Positions 1-8,018 of a stretch of 64,000 nt of DNA are shown piece after piece (positions within the stretch are counted from its first letter, which is position 1; each line of letters opens with the position of its first letter). The notes beneath the pieces were generated by a model. It was not told the origin of the DNA, did no database searches, and was given only the letters and a program-made list of their open reading frames with translations. The stretch is from Klebsiella quasivariicola. Lineage in GTDB: Bacteria; Pseudomonadota; Gammaproteobacteria; Enterobacterales; Enterobacteriaceae. Made by a program: the position numbers and the translations under genes. The DNA is taken from assembly GCF_002269255.1 (NCBI RefSeq), contig NZ_CP022823.1:2542001-2606000 (forward strand), written 5' to 3'.

Positions 1-130
1 AAGGGGTATCTGTCTGATTTTGCAAGTGTGCGGAAAAAGCGCAGGTTAAAAAATGATAAATCCTGCTCACTATTTGTAAGATTATTTTCATTAACCTGCT
101 CCTGACATCAGATGAAAGCGAGGCGGTAAC

Positions 131-1171
131 ATGAGTGACGCGATCCGGGTAGGGCTTATAGGCTACGGCTACGCCAGCAAAACGTTTCACGCGCCGTTAA
201 TCAGTGGCACGCCGGGCATGGCGCTGGCGGCGATCGCCAGCCGCGACGCCGATAACGTTCATGCGGACTGGCCAGGCGTGAAGGTGATAAGCCAGGCGAG
301 TGAGTTACTTACCGATCCTGACATCGACCTGGTGGTCATCGCCACCCCGAATGACACCCATTTCTCTCTGGCCAAAGCGGCGCTGGAGGCAGGGAAGCAT
401 ACGGTAGTCGATAAACCCTTTACCGTGACACTGTCACAAGCTCGTGAGCTGGAGGCCCTGGCTAAGCACGGCGGCCGCGTGCTGTCGGTGTTTCATAATC
501 GCCGCTGGGACAGCGATTTTTTAACCGTCAGGGCGCTGATTAACGAAGGTCAGCTGGGGGAAGTGTGTTATTTCGAATCACATTTCGACCGCTTCCGCCC
601 CCAGGTGCGCCAGCGCTGGCGGGAGCAGGCGGGCCCCGGGAGCGGAATTTGGTATGACCTGGGGCCGCATCTGCTCGACCAGGCGGTAGTGCTGTTTGGC
701 CTGCCGGTGAGCATTACCGTGGATCTCGCTCAGCTGCGGCCCGGCGCGCAATCCACTGACTATTTCCACGCCGTGCTGGTTTATCCCCAGCGGCGGGTGG
801 TGTTGCACGGTACGCTACTCGCCGCCGCGGAGACTGCGCGCTTTATCGTTCATGGTTCGCGGGCCAGCTATATAAAGTATGGTCTCGACCCGCAAGAGGA
901 ACGGCTTAAAAATGGCGAACGTTTGCCACAAGAGGACTGGGGATATGATATGCGCGACGGTACGCTGACCCGCGCCGAAGGTGACGAACGCCGCCAGGAG
1001 ACCTGGCTGACGCTACCGGGAAATTATCCCGCTTACTATGCTGCAATCCGCGACGCGCTTAACGGGGCGGGGGAAAACCCGGTCCCGGCCAGCGAGGCGA
1101 TTCAGATCATGACCCTGATTGAGCTGGGTCTCGAGTCGGCCAGGCATCGCGCCACGCTCAGCCTGGTATGA
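131..1171 (+). CDS. ydgJ: Gfo/Idh/MocA-family oxidoreductase YdgJ
   Basis: A 346-residue NAD(P)-dependent oxidoreductase of the Gfo/Idh/MocA family; the exact substrate is not known. The N-terminal Rossmann fold shows GLIGYGYASKTFH near residues 8-20, and the family motif DKPFTVT (the EKP-type lysine) lies near residue 95. The C-terminal half is the usual beta-sheet substrate domain, with the family-type GPGSGIWYDLGPHLLDQ stretch near residues 168-184. The ATG is preceded by a good ribosome binding site (GAGGCGG). It is convergent with add, the same neighbour as in E. coli. The family call is secure; the substrate is unassigned. Confidence 0.93.
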   Translation: MSDAIRVGLIGYGYASKTFHAPLISGTPGMALAAIASRDADNVHADWPGVKVISQASELLTDPDIDLVVIATPNDTHFSLAKAALEAGKHTVVDKPFTVTLSQARELEALAKHGGRVLSVFHNRRWDSDFLTVRALINEGQLGEVCYFESHFDRFRPQVRQRWREQAGPGSGIWYDLGPHLLDQAVVLFGLPVSITVDLAQLRPGAQSTDYFHAVLVYPQRRVVLHGTLLAAAETARFIVHGSRASYIKYGLDPQEERLKNGERLPQEDWGYDMRDGTLTRAEGDERRQETWLTLPGNYPAYYAAIRDALNGAGENPVPASEAIQIMTLIELGLESARHRATLSLV

Positions 1172-1177
1172 GGCGTT

Positions 1178-1200
1178 GCCCGGCAGCACAGCCGCCGGGC
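1178..1200. terminator. Hairpin between convergent ydgJ and add
   Basis: A perfect 7-bp inverted repeat GCCCGGC/GCCGGGC lies just after the ydgJ stop and before the add stop. There is no real T-run on either side, so terminator function is plausible from position only. Confidence 0.4.
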
Positions 1201-1206
1201 CTGTCT

Positions 1207-2208
1207 TCAGCCTTTAGCAACCCGCTGAATGAGCGCGGCTTTTTCCTGTTCGCTCAGAAACGCCTGGGCCAGTCCGTTGATCTGCGCCTGACGGATCTGT
1301 TCCCGGCTCAGGCCTGCCGCTGGCGCCGCCACGGTATACTCGTGAATGATATCGACCCCCTGGACCGCCGGATCGTCGGTGTTGAGGCTGGCCAGCACGC
1401 CGTGCTCAAGGAACTGCTTCAGCGGATGCTGGGCCAGGGAGGCCACGGTGCTGGTTTGCACATTGGAGGTCAGGCACGATTCGATCCCGATGCGGTGCTC
1501 GGCCAGGTAGTCCATCAGGGCCGGATCCTGTACCGCTTTCACTCCATGGCCGATGCGCTCGGCGCCCAGCTCACGGATAGCCTGCCAGATACTTTCCGGA
1601 CCAGCCGCTTCGCCAGCATGGACGGTGATATGCCAGCCAGCGTCGCGGGCCTGGTTAAAGTGATTAAGGAACAGCGCGCCCGGGAAACCGAGCTCATCGC
1701 CGGCCAGATCGAGTGCGGTGATGCCCTCGCGGTGAGCGAGCAGCGCCGCCAGCTCTTCCTGACAGGCGGCTTCGCCGAAGGTACGACTCATAATGCCGAT
1801 CAGGCGGGCCTCGACCTGAAAATCGCGGCTCCCTTCACGTACGCCAGCGATAACTGCCTCAACCACGCCGTCGACGGGAAGCTGGTGGGTCATCGCCATA
1901 TAGCGAGGAGAGAAGCGCAACTCGACATAGTGCAGGCCATTGCGCGCGGCATCTTCCACGTTTTCGTACGCCACGCGGCGACAAGCTTCCAGCGAGGCCA
2001 GGACTTTCACCCCCCAGTCGAGCTTAGCGAGAAAACTGACCAGATCCGGTTCGAGGCTGGTGACCTGGACGTGGGGACGCAGCGATTCAAGGGTGGTAGC
2101 GGGAAGGGCAATATTAAACTCGCGGCCAAGATCGAGGATGGTTTGGGCCCGGATGTTACCGTCAAGGTGGCGGTGAATGTCGGTTAATGGCAATGAAGAA
2201 TCAATCAT
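1207..2208 (-). CDS. add: Adenosine deaminase
   Basis: A 333-residue cytosolic zinc hydrolase that deaminates adenosine and deoxyadenosine to inosine forms in purine salvage. The N-terminal metal motif is seen as TDIHRHLDGN (residues 9-18), followed by HAGEAAGPESIW around residue 197, the ERIGHGV segment near 217 and SLNTDDPAV near 275, which carries the second metal-binding Asp. Length matches E. coli Add. It is convergent with ydgJ. The start follows a GAGTG-type site. Confidence 0.96.
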   Translation of the reverse strand: MIDSSLPLTDIHRHLDGNIRAQTILDLGREFNIALPATTLESLRPHVQVTSLEPDLVSFLAKLDWGVKVLASLEACRRVAYENVEDAARNGLHYVELRFSPRYMAMTHQLPVDGVVEAVIAGVREGSRDFQVEARLIGIMSRTFGEAACQEELAALLAHREGITALDLAGDELGFPGALFLNHFNQARDAGWHITVHAGEAAGPESIWQAIRELGAERIGHGVKAVQDPALMDYLAEHRIGIESCLTSNVQTSTVASLAQHPLKQFLEHGVLASLNTDDPAVQGVDIIHEYTVAAPAAGLSREQIRQAQINGLAQAFLSEQEKAALIQRVAKG

Positions 2209-2428
2209 GGTCGCACTCTTTTTTTAGTTAAAGTGCACGTCATTATACAACAGATGCCTGATGCTTTAAAACGATTGAAAAAGGCAACAGATACAGAAGC
2301 CTGCGCCAGGGCCGCTCAGCGCCGCAGAATGCGCTGCATAATTATTTACATTTATATTTTATTTGAATGTATTCATGTAACATATTAAATTCTGCTTACT
2401 TTATCGACGATGAGGCAAGGATGCGGAT

Positions 2429-2614
2429 GTGGAGAGCGTAATCCATAACAATATTGCGGGTTTTCTGCTGATGTTATTAAGCATGTGGCCCATTCTGATT
2501 GTGGTGTTTATTGGCGTTGCGATTTCATTCTATACCATGCTGTTACGCAAAACGGCGCTGGCCTGCCTGCTGTTCGCTGTGGCTATCGGCGCCGCGGGCT
2601 GGAGCTTTGCTTAG
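2429..2614 (+). CDS. Small two-helix membrane protein, unknown
   Basis: A 61-residue hypothetical protein with a GTG start preceded by GGCAAGGATGCG. It has a long hydrophobic stretch at residues 10-37, a short Arg-Lys break, and a second stretch at 42-58, so two inner-membrane helices are likely. I do not recognise a family. It stands alone between add and a gene on the opposite strand, ten bases from that gene's stop. Composition fits a real small membrane protein, but only the hydrophobic pattern supports it. Confidence 0.5.
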   Translation: MESVIHNNIAGFLLMLLSMWPILIVVFIGVAISFYTMLLRKTALACLLFAVAIGAAGWSFA

Positions 2615-2623
2615 CCTCCCTTC

Positions 2624-2992
2624 TCAGGGGGTATCCAGCACGCTCATGCTGGAGGTGGCGGCGCCATCATTCAGATTGGACGGCGAATGCCAGTCGCGAC
2701 CCGCCAGCGCGCTGTCGCTCTGGCCGCTGCTGACGCCTTGCTGCGCCGAAAGCGATGAACCTTCCAGTGCTTCATCTGCTCCTGACCGATCGGGCAGGGA
2801 GCTGGTATACCCGCCATTATTCGAGTACGTATCCATGCCATTCACTTCATTAGGCACCGTGTCGGTGGTCGTGCCGTCATCGTTAATGCAAAACGAGCCG
2901 CCAATGCCGTTTGGCTGACAGTCTGCGGCAAAAGCCGGGCTGGCCAGTGTGGTCAGTAGCAACAACGATAAGCCGATTTTCTTCATTTTCAT
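2624..2992 (-). CDS. Small exported protein, unknown function
   Basis: About 122 residues. The start at 2992 is chosen because GCAGGGAG lies directly upstream and MKMKKIGLSLLLLTTLASPAFA is a textbook Sec signal peptide cleaved after AFA; the longer upstream reading frame has no such features. The mature part is polar, rich in Ser, Asn, Asp and Gly, and holds two cysteines (CQPNGIGGSFC) close to the new N-terminus that could form a disulfide. No enzymatic motif is visible. The product is probably periplasmic and the function is unknown. Confidence 0.7.
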   Translation of the reverse strand: MKMKKIGLSLLLLTTLASPAFAADCQPNGIGGSFCINDDGTTTDTVPNEVNGMDTYSNNGGYTSSLPDRSGADEALEGSSLSAQQGVSSGQSDSALAGRDWHSPSNLNDGAATSSMSVLDTP

Positions 2993-3240
2993 CTCCCTGC
3001 GCAGTGTGGCCCGACAGATGTTTTCTACTATAGAAGGCGCAACGTAGCGGCAGGTGACAAAACTGTTTAATTTTGTAAGGACCGAGGGATAATCTTTGGC
3101 CGGCAATCTCTACCTGTTTAAGGCACGCCGCGCAGGCCAGTGCATGTGGTAATCAATTGTTAATTCAACGTAAAGGTTAATGAAAATTTAAGGCAAGGCG
3201 GCTATGTTGGCTGCATCACATTTTCCATTAAGGATATTCC

Positions 3241-3768
3241 ATGCGCGATAAATATTCGGGCCTGCAGATCGGCATCCACTGGCTGGTCTTTTTGCTGGTG
3301 GTGGTGGCCTATGCCGCGATGGAGCTGCGAGGTTTTTTCCCCCGTAGCGACCGGCCGCTGATTAATATGATTCATGTTTCCTGCGGGATCGCCATCTGCG
3401 TGCTGATGGTGGTGCGTTTGCTGGTGCGGCTGAAGTCGCCAGCGCCGCCGATCGTGCCGAAACCGTCGCCGATGATGACCGGCTTTGCTCATCTCGGTCA
3501 TCTGGTTATCTATCTGCTGTTTATTGCCTTGCCGCTGATCGGGATGGTGATGATGTACTGGCGCGGAAATCCCTGGTACGCCTTTGGCCTGACCATGCCC
3601 TATGCGCCACAGAGCGATTTTGAGCGGGTAGATAGCCTGAAGGCGATCCATGAATGGTTAGCCAACGCTGGGTACTTTGTGATTGGCCTGCATGCCCTTG
3701 CCGCGCTGCTCCATCATTACTGGTGGAAAGATAATACCCTGCTGCGGATGATGCCCCGTAAGCGCTAA
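3241..3768 (+). CDS. cybB: Cytochrome b561 (CybB-type)
   Basis: A 175-residue four-helix inner-membrane di-heme b cytochrome. The helices are around residues 10-27, 40-60, 82-102 and 142-160. Histidines suitable for heme ligation sit at the start of helix 1 (GIHWLVF), in helix 2 (NMIHVSCG) and in the last helix (FVIGLHALAALLHHYW). The family oxidises ubiquinol with superoxide as acceptor, as shown for E. coli CybB; no direct evidence for that exists here. It is a single gene with its own terminator downstream. Confidence 0.88.
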   Translation: MRDKYSGLQIGIHWLVFLLVVVAYAAMELRGFFPRSDRPLINMIHVSCGIAICVLMVVRLLVRLKSPAPPIVPKPSPMMTGFAHLGHLVIYLLFIALPLIGMVMMYWRGNPWYAFGLTMPYAPQSDFERVDSLKAIHEWLANAGYFVIGLHALAALLHHYWWKDNTLLRMMPRKR

Positions 3769-3790
3769 ACGATGGTTACCGTTTTGCCTG

Positions 3791-3817
3791 ACCCCGTCCC
3801 GCGACGGGGTTTTTTTT
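3791..3817 (+). terminator. Rho-independent terminator after cybB
   Basis: The stem ACCCCGTC/GACGGGGT with a CCGC loop is followed by a run of T residues, 20 bases after the cybB stop. Confidence 0.9.
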
Positions 3818-3835
3818 GCCTTTATGAGTAATAAA

Positions 3836-3860
3836 ATATAGTATACCCCCCTATATGATA
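3836..3860 (+). promoter_or_regulatory. FrmR operator candidate overlapping the frmRA promoter
   Basis: The sequence TATAGTATACCCCCCTATAT, a C-rich core flanked by AT-rich inverted halves, lies 14 bases before the frmR GTG. This layout is characteristic of CsoR/RcnR-family operators and closely resembles the known E. coli FrmR site. FrmR bound here would block its own operon until formaldehyde modifies it. Confidence 0.8.
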
Positions 3861-3873
3861 CGGAGGCGTAATC

Positions 3874-4149
3874 GTGCCACATTCACCTGAAGATAAAAAA
3901 CGGGCGCTCAGTCGCGTACGACGCATTCGCGGCCAGGTTGAAGCCCTCGAGCGCGCGCTGGAGTCTGGCGAACCCTGCATGACAATCCTGCAGCAGATTG
4001 CTTCGATTCGCGGGGCGGCAAATGGCCTGATGGGCGAAATGGTGGAGATCCACCTGCAGGACGAGCTGGTTAGCGGCGAGACCACCCCGGACCAGCGGGC
4101 CGCGAGAATGGCAGAGGTCGGTCATCTGCTACGATCCTATTTAAAATAA
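3874..4149 (+). CDS. frmR: Formaldehyde-responsive repressor FrmR
   Basis: A 91-residue all-helical CsoR/RcnR-family repressor with a GTG start after CGGAGG. Cys35 (SGEPCMTIL) and His60 (VEIHLQ) fall at the sensing positions of the family. In E. coli FrmR the N-terminal Pro2 and this cysteine are crosslinked by formaldehyde, and Pro2 is also present here (MPHSP). It is followed after 24 bases by frmA, forming an operon under the operator just upstream. Confidence 0.93.
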   Translation: MPHSPEDKKRALSRVRRIRGQVEALERALESGEPCMTILQQIASIRGAANGLMGEMVEIHLQDELVSGETTPDQRAARMAEVGHLLRSYLK

Positions 4150-4173
4150 CATCACGACGAGGAAGAGACAGTT

Positions 4174-5292
4174 ATGAAATCACGCGCAGCAGTTGCCTTT
4201 GGTCCCGGCCAGCCGTTAAAAATCGTTGAGATTGACGTCGCGCCGCCGAAGAAAGGCGAAGTTCTGGTGAAAATCACCCACACCGGCGTCTGCCATACCG
4301 ATGCCTTTACCCTCTCCGGCGACGATCCGGAAGGGGTCTTCCCGGCGGTGCTGGGCCATGAAGGCGGCGGCGTGGTCGTGGAAGTAGGCGAGGGCGTCAC
4401 CAGCCTTAAGCCGGGGGACCACGTGATCCCGCTGTATACTGCGGAATGCGGTGAGTGCAAGTTCTGTAAGTCGGGTAAAACCAACCTCTGTCAGGCGGTG
4501 CGAGCCACCCAGGGCAAAGGGCTGATGCCGGACGGCACCACCCGTTTCTCGTACAACGGCGAACCGATCTATCACTACATGGGCACCAGCACCTTCAGTG
4601 AATACACGGTCTGCGCTGAGATCTCGCTGGCGAAAGTGAATCCGCAGGCGCCGCTGGATAAAGTGTGCCTGCTGGGCTGCGGCGTGACCACCGGTATCGG
4701 CGCGGTGCACAACACGGCGAAGGTCAAGGCCGGGGATAGCGTCGCGGTCTTTGGTCTGGGCGGCATTGGTCTGGCGGTGATCCAGGGCGCGGTGCAGGCG
4801 CAGGCCGGGCGTATTCTGGCGGTCGATACCAACCCGGATAAGTTCACCCTGGCAAAAGAGATGGGCGCAACCGACTTTATTAACCCGAACGACTACGATA
4901 AGCCGATTCAGGATGTGATTGTCGAGCTGACCGACGGGGGCGTGGATTTCAGCTTCGAGTGCATCGGCAATGTTAACGTCATGCGCGCCGCGCTGGAGTG
5001 CTGCCATAAAGGCTGGGGTGAGAGCGTCATCATCGGCGTCGCAGGGGCTGGGCAGGAGATCAAGACCCGTCCGTTCCAGCTGGTAACCGGCCGCGTGTGG
5101 CGCGGTTCCGCCTTCGGCGGCGTGAAAGGACGCAGTCAGCTCCCGGGAATGGTGGAAGACGCGATGGCGGGTAAAATTCGCCTCGACCCGTTTATTACCC
5201 ATCGCCTGCCGCTGGAGCAGATTAACGAAGCCTTCGATCTGATGCATGAAGGCAAATCGATTCGTACCGTCATCCATTTTGGCGACCAGTAA
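4174..5292 (+). CDS. frmA: S-(hydroxymethyl)glutathione dehydrogenase / class III alcohol dehydrogenase
   Basis: A 372-residue zinc enzyme oxidising S-hydroxymethylglutathione to S-formylglutathione in formaldehyde detoxification; it also acts as GSNO reductase. Visible motifs are catalytic zinc TGVCHTDAF (near residue 37) and GHEGGG, the structural zinc loop ECGECKFCKSGKTNLC (near 90-105), and the Rossmann motif FGLGGIGLAVIQG (near 195). Length fits the class III family. Unlike the E. coli operon, no frmB (S-formylglutathione hydrolase) follows: a terminator and then gcd come next. Confidence 0.96.
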   Translation: MKSRAAVAFGPGQPLKIVEIDVAPPKKGEVLVKITHTGVCHTDAFTLSGDDPEGVFPAVLGHEGGGVVVEVGEGVTSLKPGDHVIPLYTAECGECKFCKSGKTNLCQAVRATQGKGLMPDGTTRFSYNGEPIYHYMGTSTFSEYTVCAEISLAKVNPQAPLDKVCLLGCGVTTGIGAVHNTAKVKAGDSVAVFGLGGIGLAVIQGAVQAQAGRILAVDTNPDKFTLAKEMGATDFINPNDYDKPIQDVIVELTDGGVDFSFECIGNVNVMRAALECCHKGWGESVIIGVAGAGQEIKTRPFQLVTGRVWRGSAFGGVKGRSQLPGMVEDAMAGKIRLDPFITHRLPLEQINEAFDLMHEGKSIRTVIHFGDQ

Positions 5293-5310
5293 TCGCGTAT
5301 CGTCACTCAT

Positions 5311-5335
5311 AAAAAAGGGCCCGGATGGGCCCTTT
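5311..5335. terminator. Bidirectional terminator between frmA and gcd
   Basis: GGGCCC-GGAT-GGGCCC is flanked by AAAAAA on the left and TTTT on the right, so it can stop transcription from both convergent genes. Confidence 0.88.
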
Positions 5336-5347
5336 TACTTAGGTCGA

Positions 5348-7720
5348 TCAGTGCTGGTCAGGGAGCGCGTAGGCGATGATGTAATCGCCGCGATCCGGTG
5401 ACTGACGGGCGCCGCCGGCATTGATAATAATGTACTGCTTACCGGTTTTCGGTGAGACATAGGTCATCGGGCCGGACTGGCTGCCGACCGGCAGACGCGA
5501 TTTCCAGATCTCTTTGCCGTTCGCGGTATCAAAGGCGCGCAGGTAGAAATCCTGCGTACCGGCAAAGAACAGCAGTCCGGACTGTGTCGCCAGTGAGGCG
5601 CCAAGGGTCGGCATGCCGATCGGAATGGGCATATGCATACGGATCCCCAGCGGCCCGGTATCTTCTACGGTGCCCACTGGCACCTGCCACACCAGTTTCC
5701 CGGTTTTCAGATCCACCGCGGACATGGTGCCGAACGGCGGTTTCTGACACGGAATGCCCAGCGGCGACAGGAAACGTTCGCGCATCGCGCCAAACGGCGT
5801 ACCTTCCATCGGCACAATGCCCATCTCAATCCCGCTGGCGTCTTTCGCCACCTTCGCGCGTGGCACCATGTAGTTGGCGAGGCCCAGGCGCATATCGTTG
5901 ACGAACATCAGGCTGTTGTTCGGATCCACCGAAACGCTGCCCCAGTTCATGCCGCCGAGCGAGCCCGGGAACTGCAGAGAGCGGTCTTCACCTGGTGGGG
6001 TAAAGACGCCCTGATGACGCATCTCTTTGAACTGGATACGGCACAGCAGCAGGTCGATCGGTGTCGCTCCCCACATATCGGACTCGGTCAGCGTCTGGTT
6101 GCCGATCATCGGCATCCCTACAGAGTAAGGCTGCGTCGGTGAGTAGCGTTCACCCTTGACGTTGCCCGCCGGTACCGGACGCTCTTCCACTTTCGCCACT
6201 GGCTCGCCGGTCTCGCGGTTGAGCATAAAGATCATGCCCTGCTTGCTGGTCTGCACCAGCACCGGCGTGGTGCCGCCCTTGCCGTCAGGCAGGTCGTACA
6301 GCAGCGGCTGGGAAGGCAGGTCAAAATCCCACAGGTCGTGGTGAGTGGTCTGGAAGTGCCAGCGCACCTGGCCGGTGGTGGCATCTACGGCAACGATAGA
6401 CGAGCTATATTTATCGTCCAGTGCGGTACGTTCGCCACCGAAGAAATCGGGTGTGGCGTTGCCGGTTGGCAGATAGATCAGGTTCAGCTTCGCGTCGTAG
6501 GACATCGCCGACCAGACGTTTGGCGTGCCGCGCGTATAGGTCTGGCCTTCCGGCGGTACGCCGGTCAGCGCTGGATTGCCAGGATCCCACGCCCACGCCA
6601 GTTTGCCAGTGTGGACGTCAAACGCGCGGACCACCCCAGGCGGTTCGCCGGTCGAGTAGTTATCCGCGACGCGGCCACCCACCACCACCACATTGCCCGC
6701 CACCAGCGGGGTAGAGGTCTGCTGATAGTAGCCTGCTTTGACTTCTCCCATGCCGACGCTGAGGTCGACAATACCGCGATCGCCGAAGCTCTCACACAGT
6801 TTCCCGGTGTCGGCATCAATGGCGATCAGGCGGGCGTCGATGGTCGGCAGGAACAGACGACGGGAACAGGCGGCAGGCTGAGTGCCTGACGCTGGCGTAG
6901 ATTGCGCCTGGCTATCTTCGTAATAGCCTAAGCCGCGGCAGCGCTGCCAGTTTGGCGAAGAGGATTTGGAGTCATAGCGCCATTTCTCTTTCCCGCTGTC
7001 CACATCCAGCGCCAGCACTTTGCTGTAAGGGGTACAGACGTACAGCGTATCGCCAATCTGCAGCGGCGTATTTTGATCCTCCGCGCCGGAGCCATTGCTC
7101 TGCGGGATATCGCCAGTATGCGCCACCCAGGCCACCTGCAGCTGGTTGACGTTTTGTTTGTTGATCTGATCCAGCGCGGCGAAACGGTCGCCGTGGGTGG
7201 TGTTACCCCAGTGCGCCCAGTTTTTCTGCTGTTCGCCCGGCGCGACAGGCTTCACCGGTACCGCTTCGCTGGCACTGACCAACGGTTCGGGTTTGAACAT
7301 CCAGCCAAAGCTTACCGCCAGCGCCACGGCAAAAATGGCGGCGATGGTAAAAGCCGGGCCTTTTTTCGCCGGCGGGCTGGCGAGGAAAGGCCAGACCAGG
7401 ACGGCGAGAAAAGCCAGCACGCCCAGGGCGAAGAGGCGCGAGAAGAGCGGCCAGAAGTTCCAGCCAGCGTCGCTAATCGCCCACATCACCGAGGCGATAA
7501 ACGCCACGGCGTACAATACAATGCCGCCGCGGCGGTGACGGAAAATCAGCACTGCGGCGATGACCATCACCAAGCCCATCAGTGCGAAGTACAGCGTGCC
7601 GCCGACGGTAGCCAGTTTTACCCCAAGAATACCGATAGCCAGACCGATGATGAGCATCAGTCCGGCGAGAAGCCACTGCAGGATCCGGGGGAATCCGCGC
7701 GGCGCGTTGCCAGTTGCCAT
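5348..7720 (-). CDS. gcd: Membrane-bound PQQ-dependent glucose dehydrogenase
   Basis: A 790-residue quinoprotein oxidising glucose to gluconolactone in the periplasm and passing electrons to ubiquinone. The first ~150 residues hold five hydrophobic helices anchoring it in the inner membrane; the rest is an eight-bladed PQQ propeller. The segment TTHHDLWDFDLPSQP (near 460) carries the catalytic Asp, and TSKQGMIFMLNRETG the conserved Lys that contacts PQQ. Start ATG follows TAAGGAG. A motif shared with the pqqU promoter lies 27 bases upstream of the start. Length matches E. coli Gcd closely. Confidence 0.96.
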   Translation of the reverse strand: MATGNAPRGFPRILQWLLAGLMLIIGLAIGILGVKLATVGGTLYFALMGLVMVIAAVLIFRHRRGGIVLYAVAFIASVMWAISDAGWNFWPLFSRLFALGVLAFLAVLVWPFLASPPAKKGPAFTIAAIFAVALAVSFGWMFKPEPLVSASEAVPVKPVAPGEQQKNWAHWGNTTHGDRFAALDQINKQNVNQLQVAWVAHTGDIPQSNGSGAEDQNTPLQIGDTLYVCTPYSKVLALDVDSGKEKWRYDSKSSSPNWQRCRGLGYYEDSQAQSTPASGTQPAACSRRLFLPTIDARLIAIDADTGKLCESFGDRGIVDLSVGMGEVKAGYYQQTSTPLVAGNVVVVGGRVADNYSTGEPPGVVRAFDVHTGKLAWAWDPGNPALTGVPPEGQTYTRGTPNVWSAMSYDAKLNLIYLPTGNATPDFFGGERTALDDKYSSSIVAVDATTGQVRWHFQTTHHDLWDFDLPSQPLLYDLPDGKGGTTPVLVQTSKQGMIFMLNRETGEPVAKVEERPVPAGNVKGERYSPTQPYSVGMPMIGNQTLTESDMWGATPIDLLLCRIQFKEMRHQGVFTPPGEDRSLQFPGSLGGMNWGSVSVDPNNSLMFVNDMRLGLANYMVPRAKVAKDASGIEMGIVPMEGTPFGAMRERFLSPLGIPCQKPPFGTMSAVDLKTGKLVWQVPVGTVEDTGPLGIRMHMPIPIGMPTLGASLATQSGLLFFAGTQDFYLRAFDTANGKEIWKSRLPVGSQSGPMTYVSPKTGKQYIIINAGGARQSPDRGDYIIAYALPDQH

Positions 7721-7746
7721 GTAATCTCCTTAACCACACCCACCAC

Positions 7747-7769
7747 CTCAGAGCGAACCAAATGAAACA
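7747..7769 (-). promoter_or_regulatory. Element shared by gcd and pqqU, in the gcd promoter/leader
   Basis: On the + strand this reads CTCAGAG followed by CGAACCAAATGAAACA. The pqqU upstream region has the same string with one inserted base and one substitution. Here it sits directly downstream of a possible -10 (TAGAAT on the minus strand, 7771-7776; weak -35 CTTCAT at 7793-7798, 16-bp spacing), so it covers the predicted transcription start. The function is inferred: operator or conserved leader. Confidence 0.5.
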
Positions 7770-8018
7770 CATTCTAATTATTTCATTTATGAATGAAGTG
7801 GTTTGAACCTTCGTAAATACGTCTTTATTGCCAAATCTGATTTCGAGTGAACCATTTGGTGAAATCACGATATGATAGATCTGTTAAAGAAATTTGCGCA
7901 ATTGTTAATAAATAATTTCGCACTAAATGATTATTTTGCTGAATGTGTTCAAGGCGCGCGGACGGGGGAGAGGCAGAAAGGTGAGTCCCCGACCAGCGCA
8001 GGCCGGGGAGAAAGAGGA

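Noticed and set aside
1168..2187. Long plus-strand ORF (339 codons) opposite adenosine deaminase
   Set aside because: It is the antisense of add; no domain is recognisable in its translation, while add is clear.
4216..5310. 364-codon ORF opposite frmA
   Set aside because: Antisense frame of a well-conserved gene in GC-rich DNA; His/Arg/Gln-rich translation without motifs.
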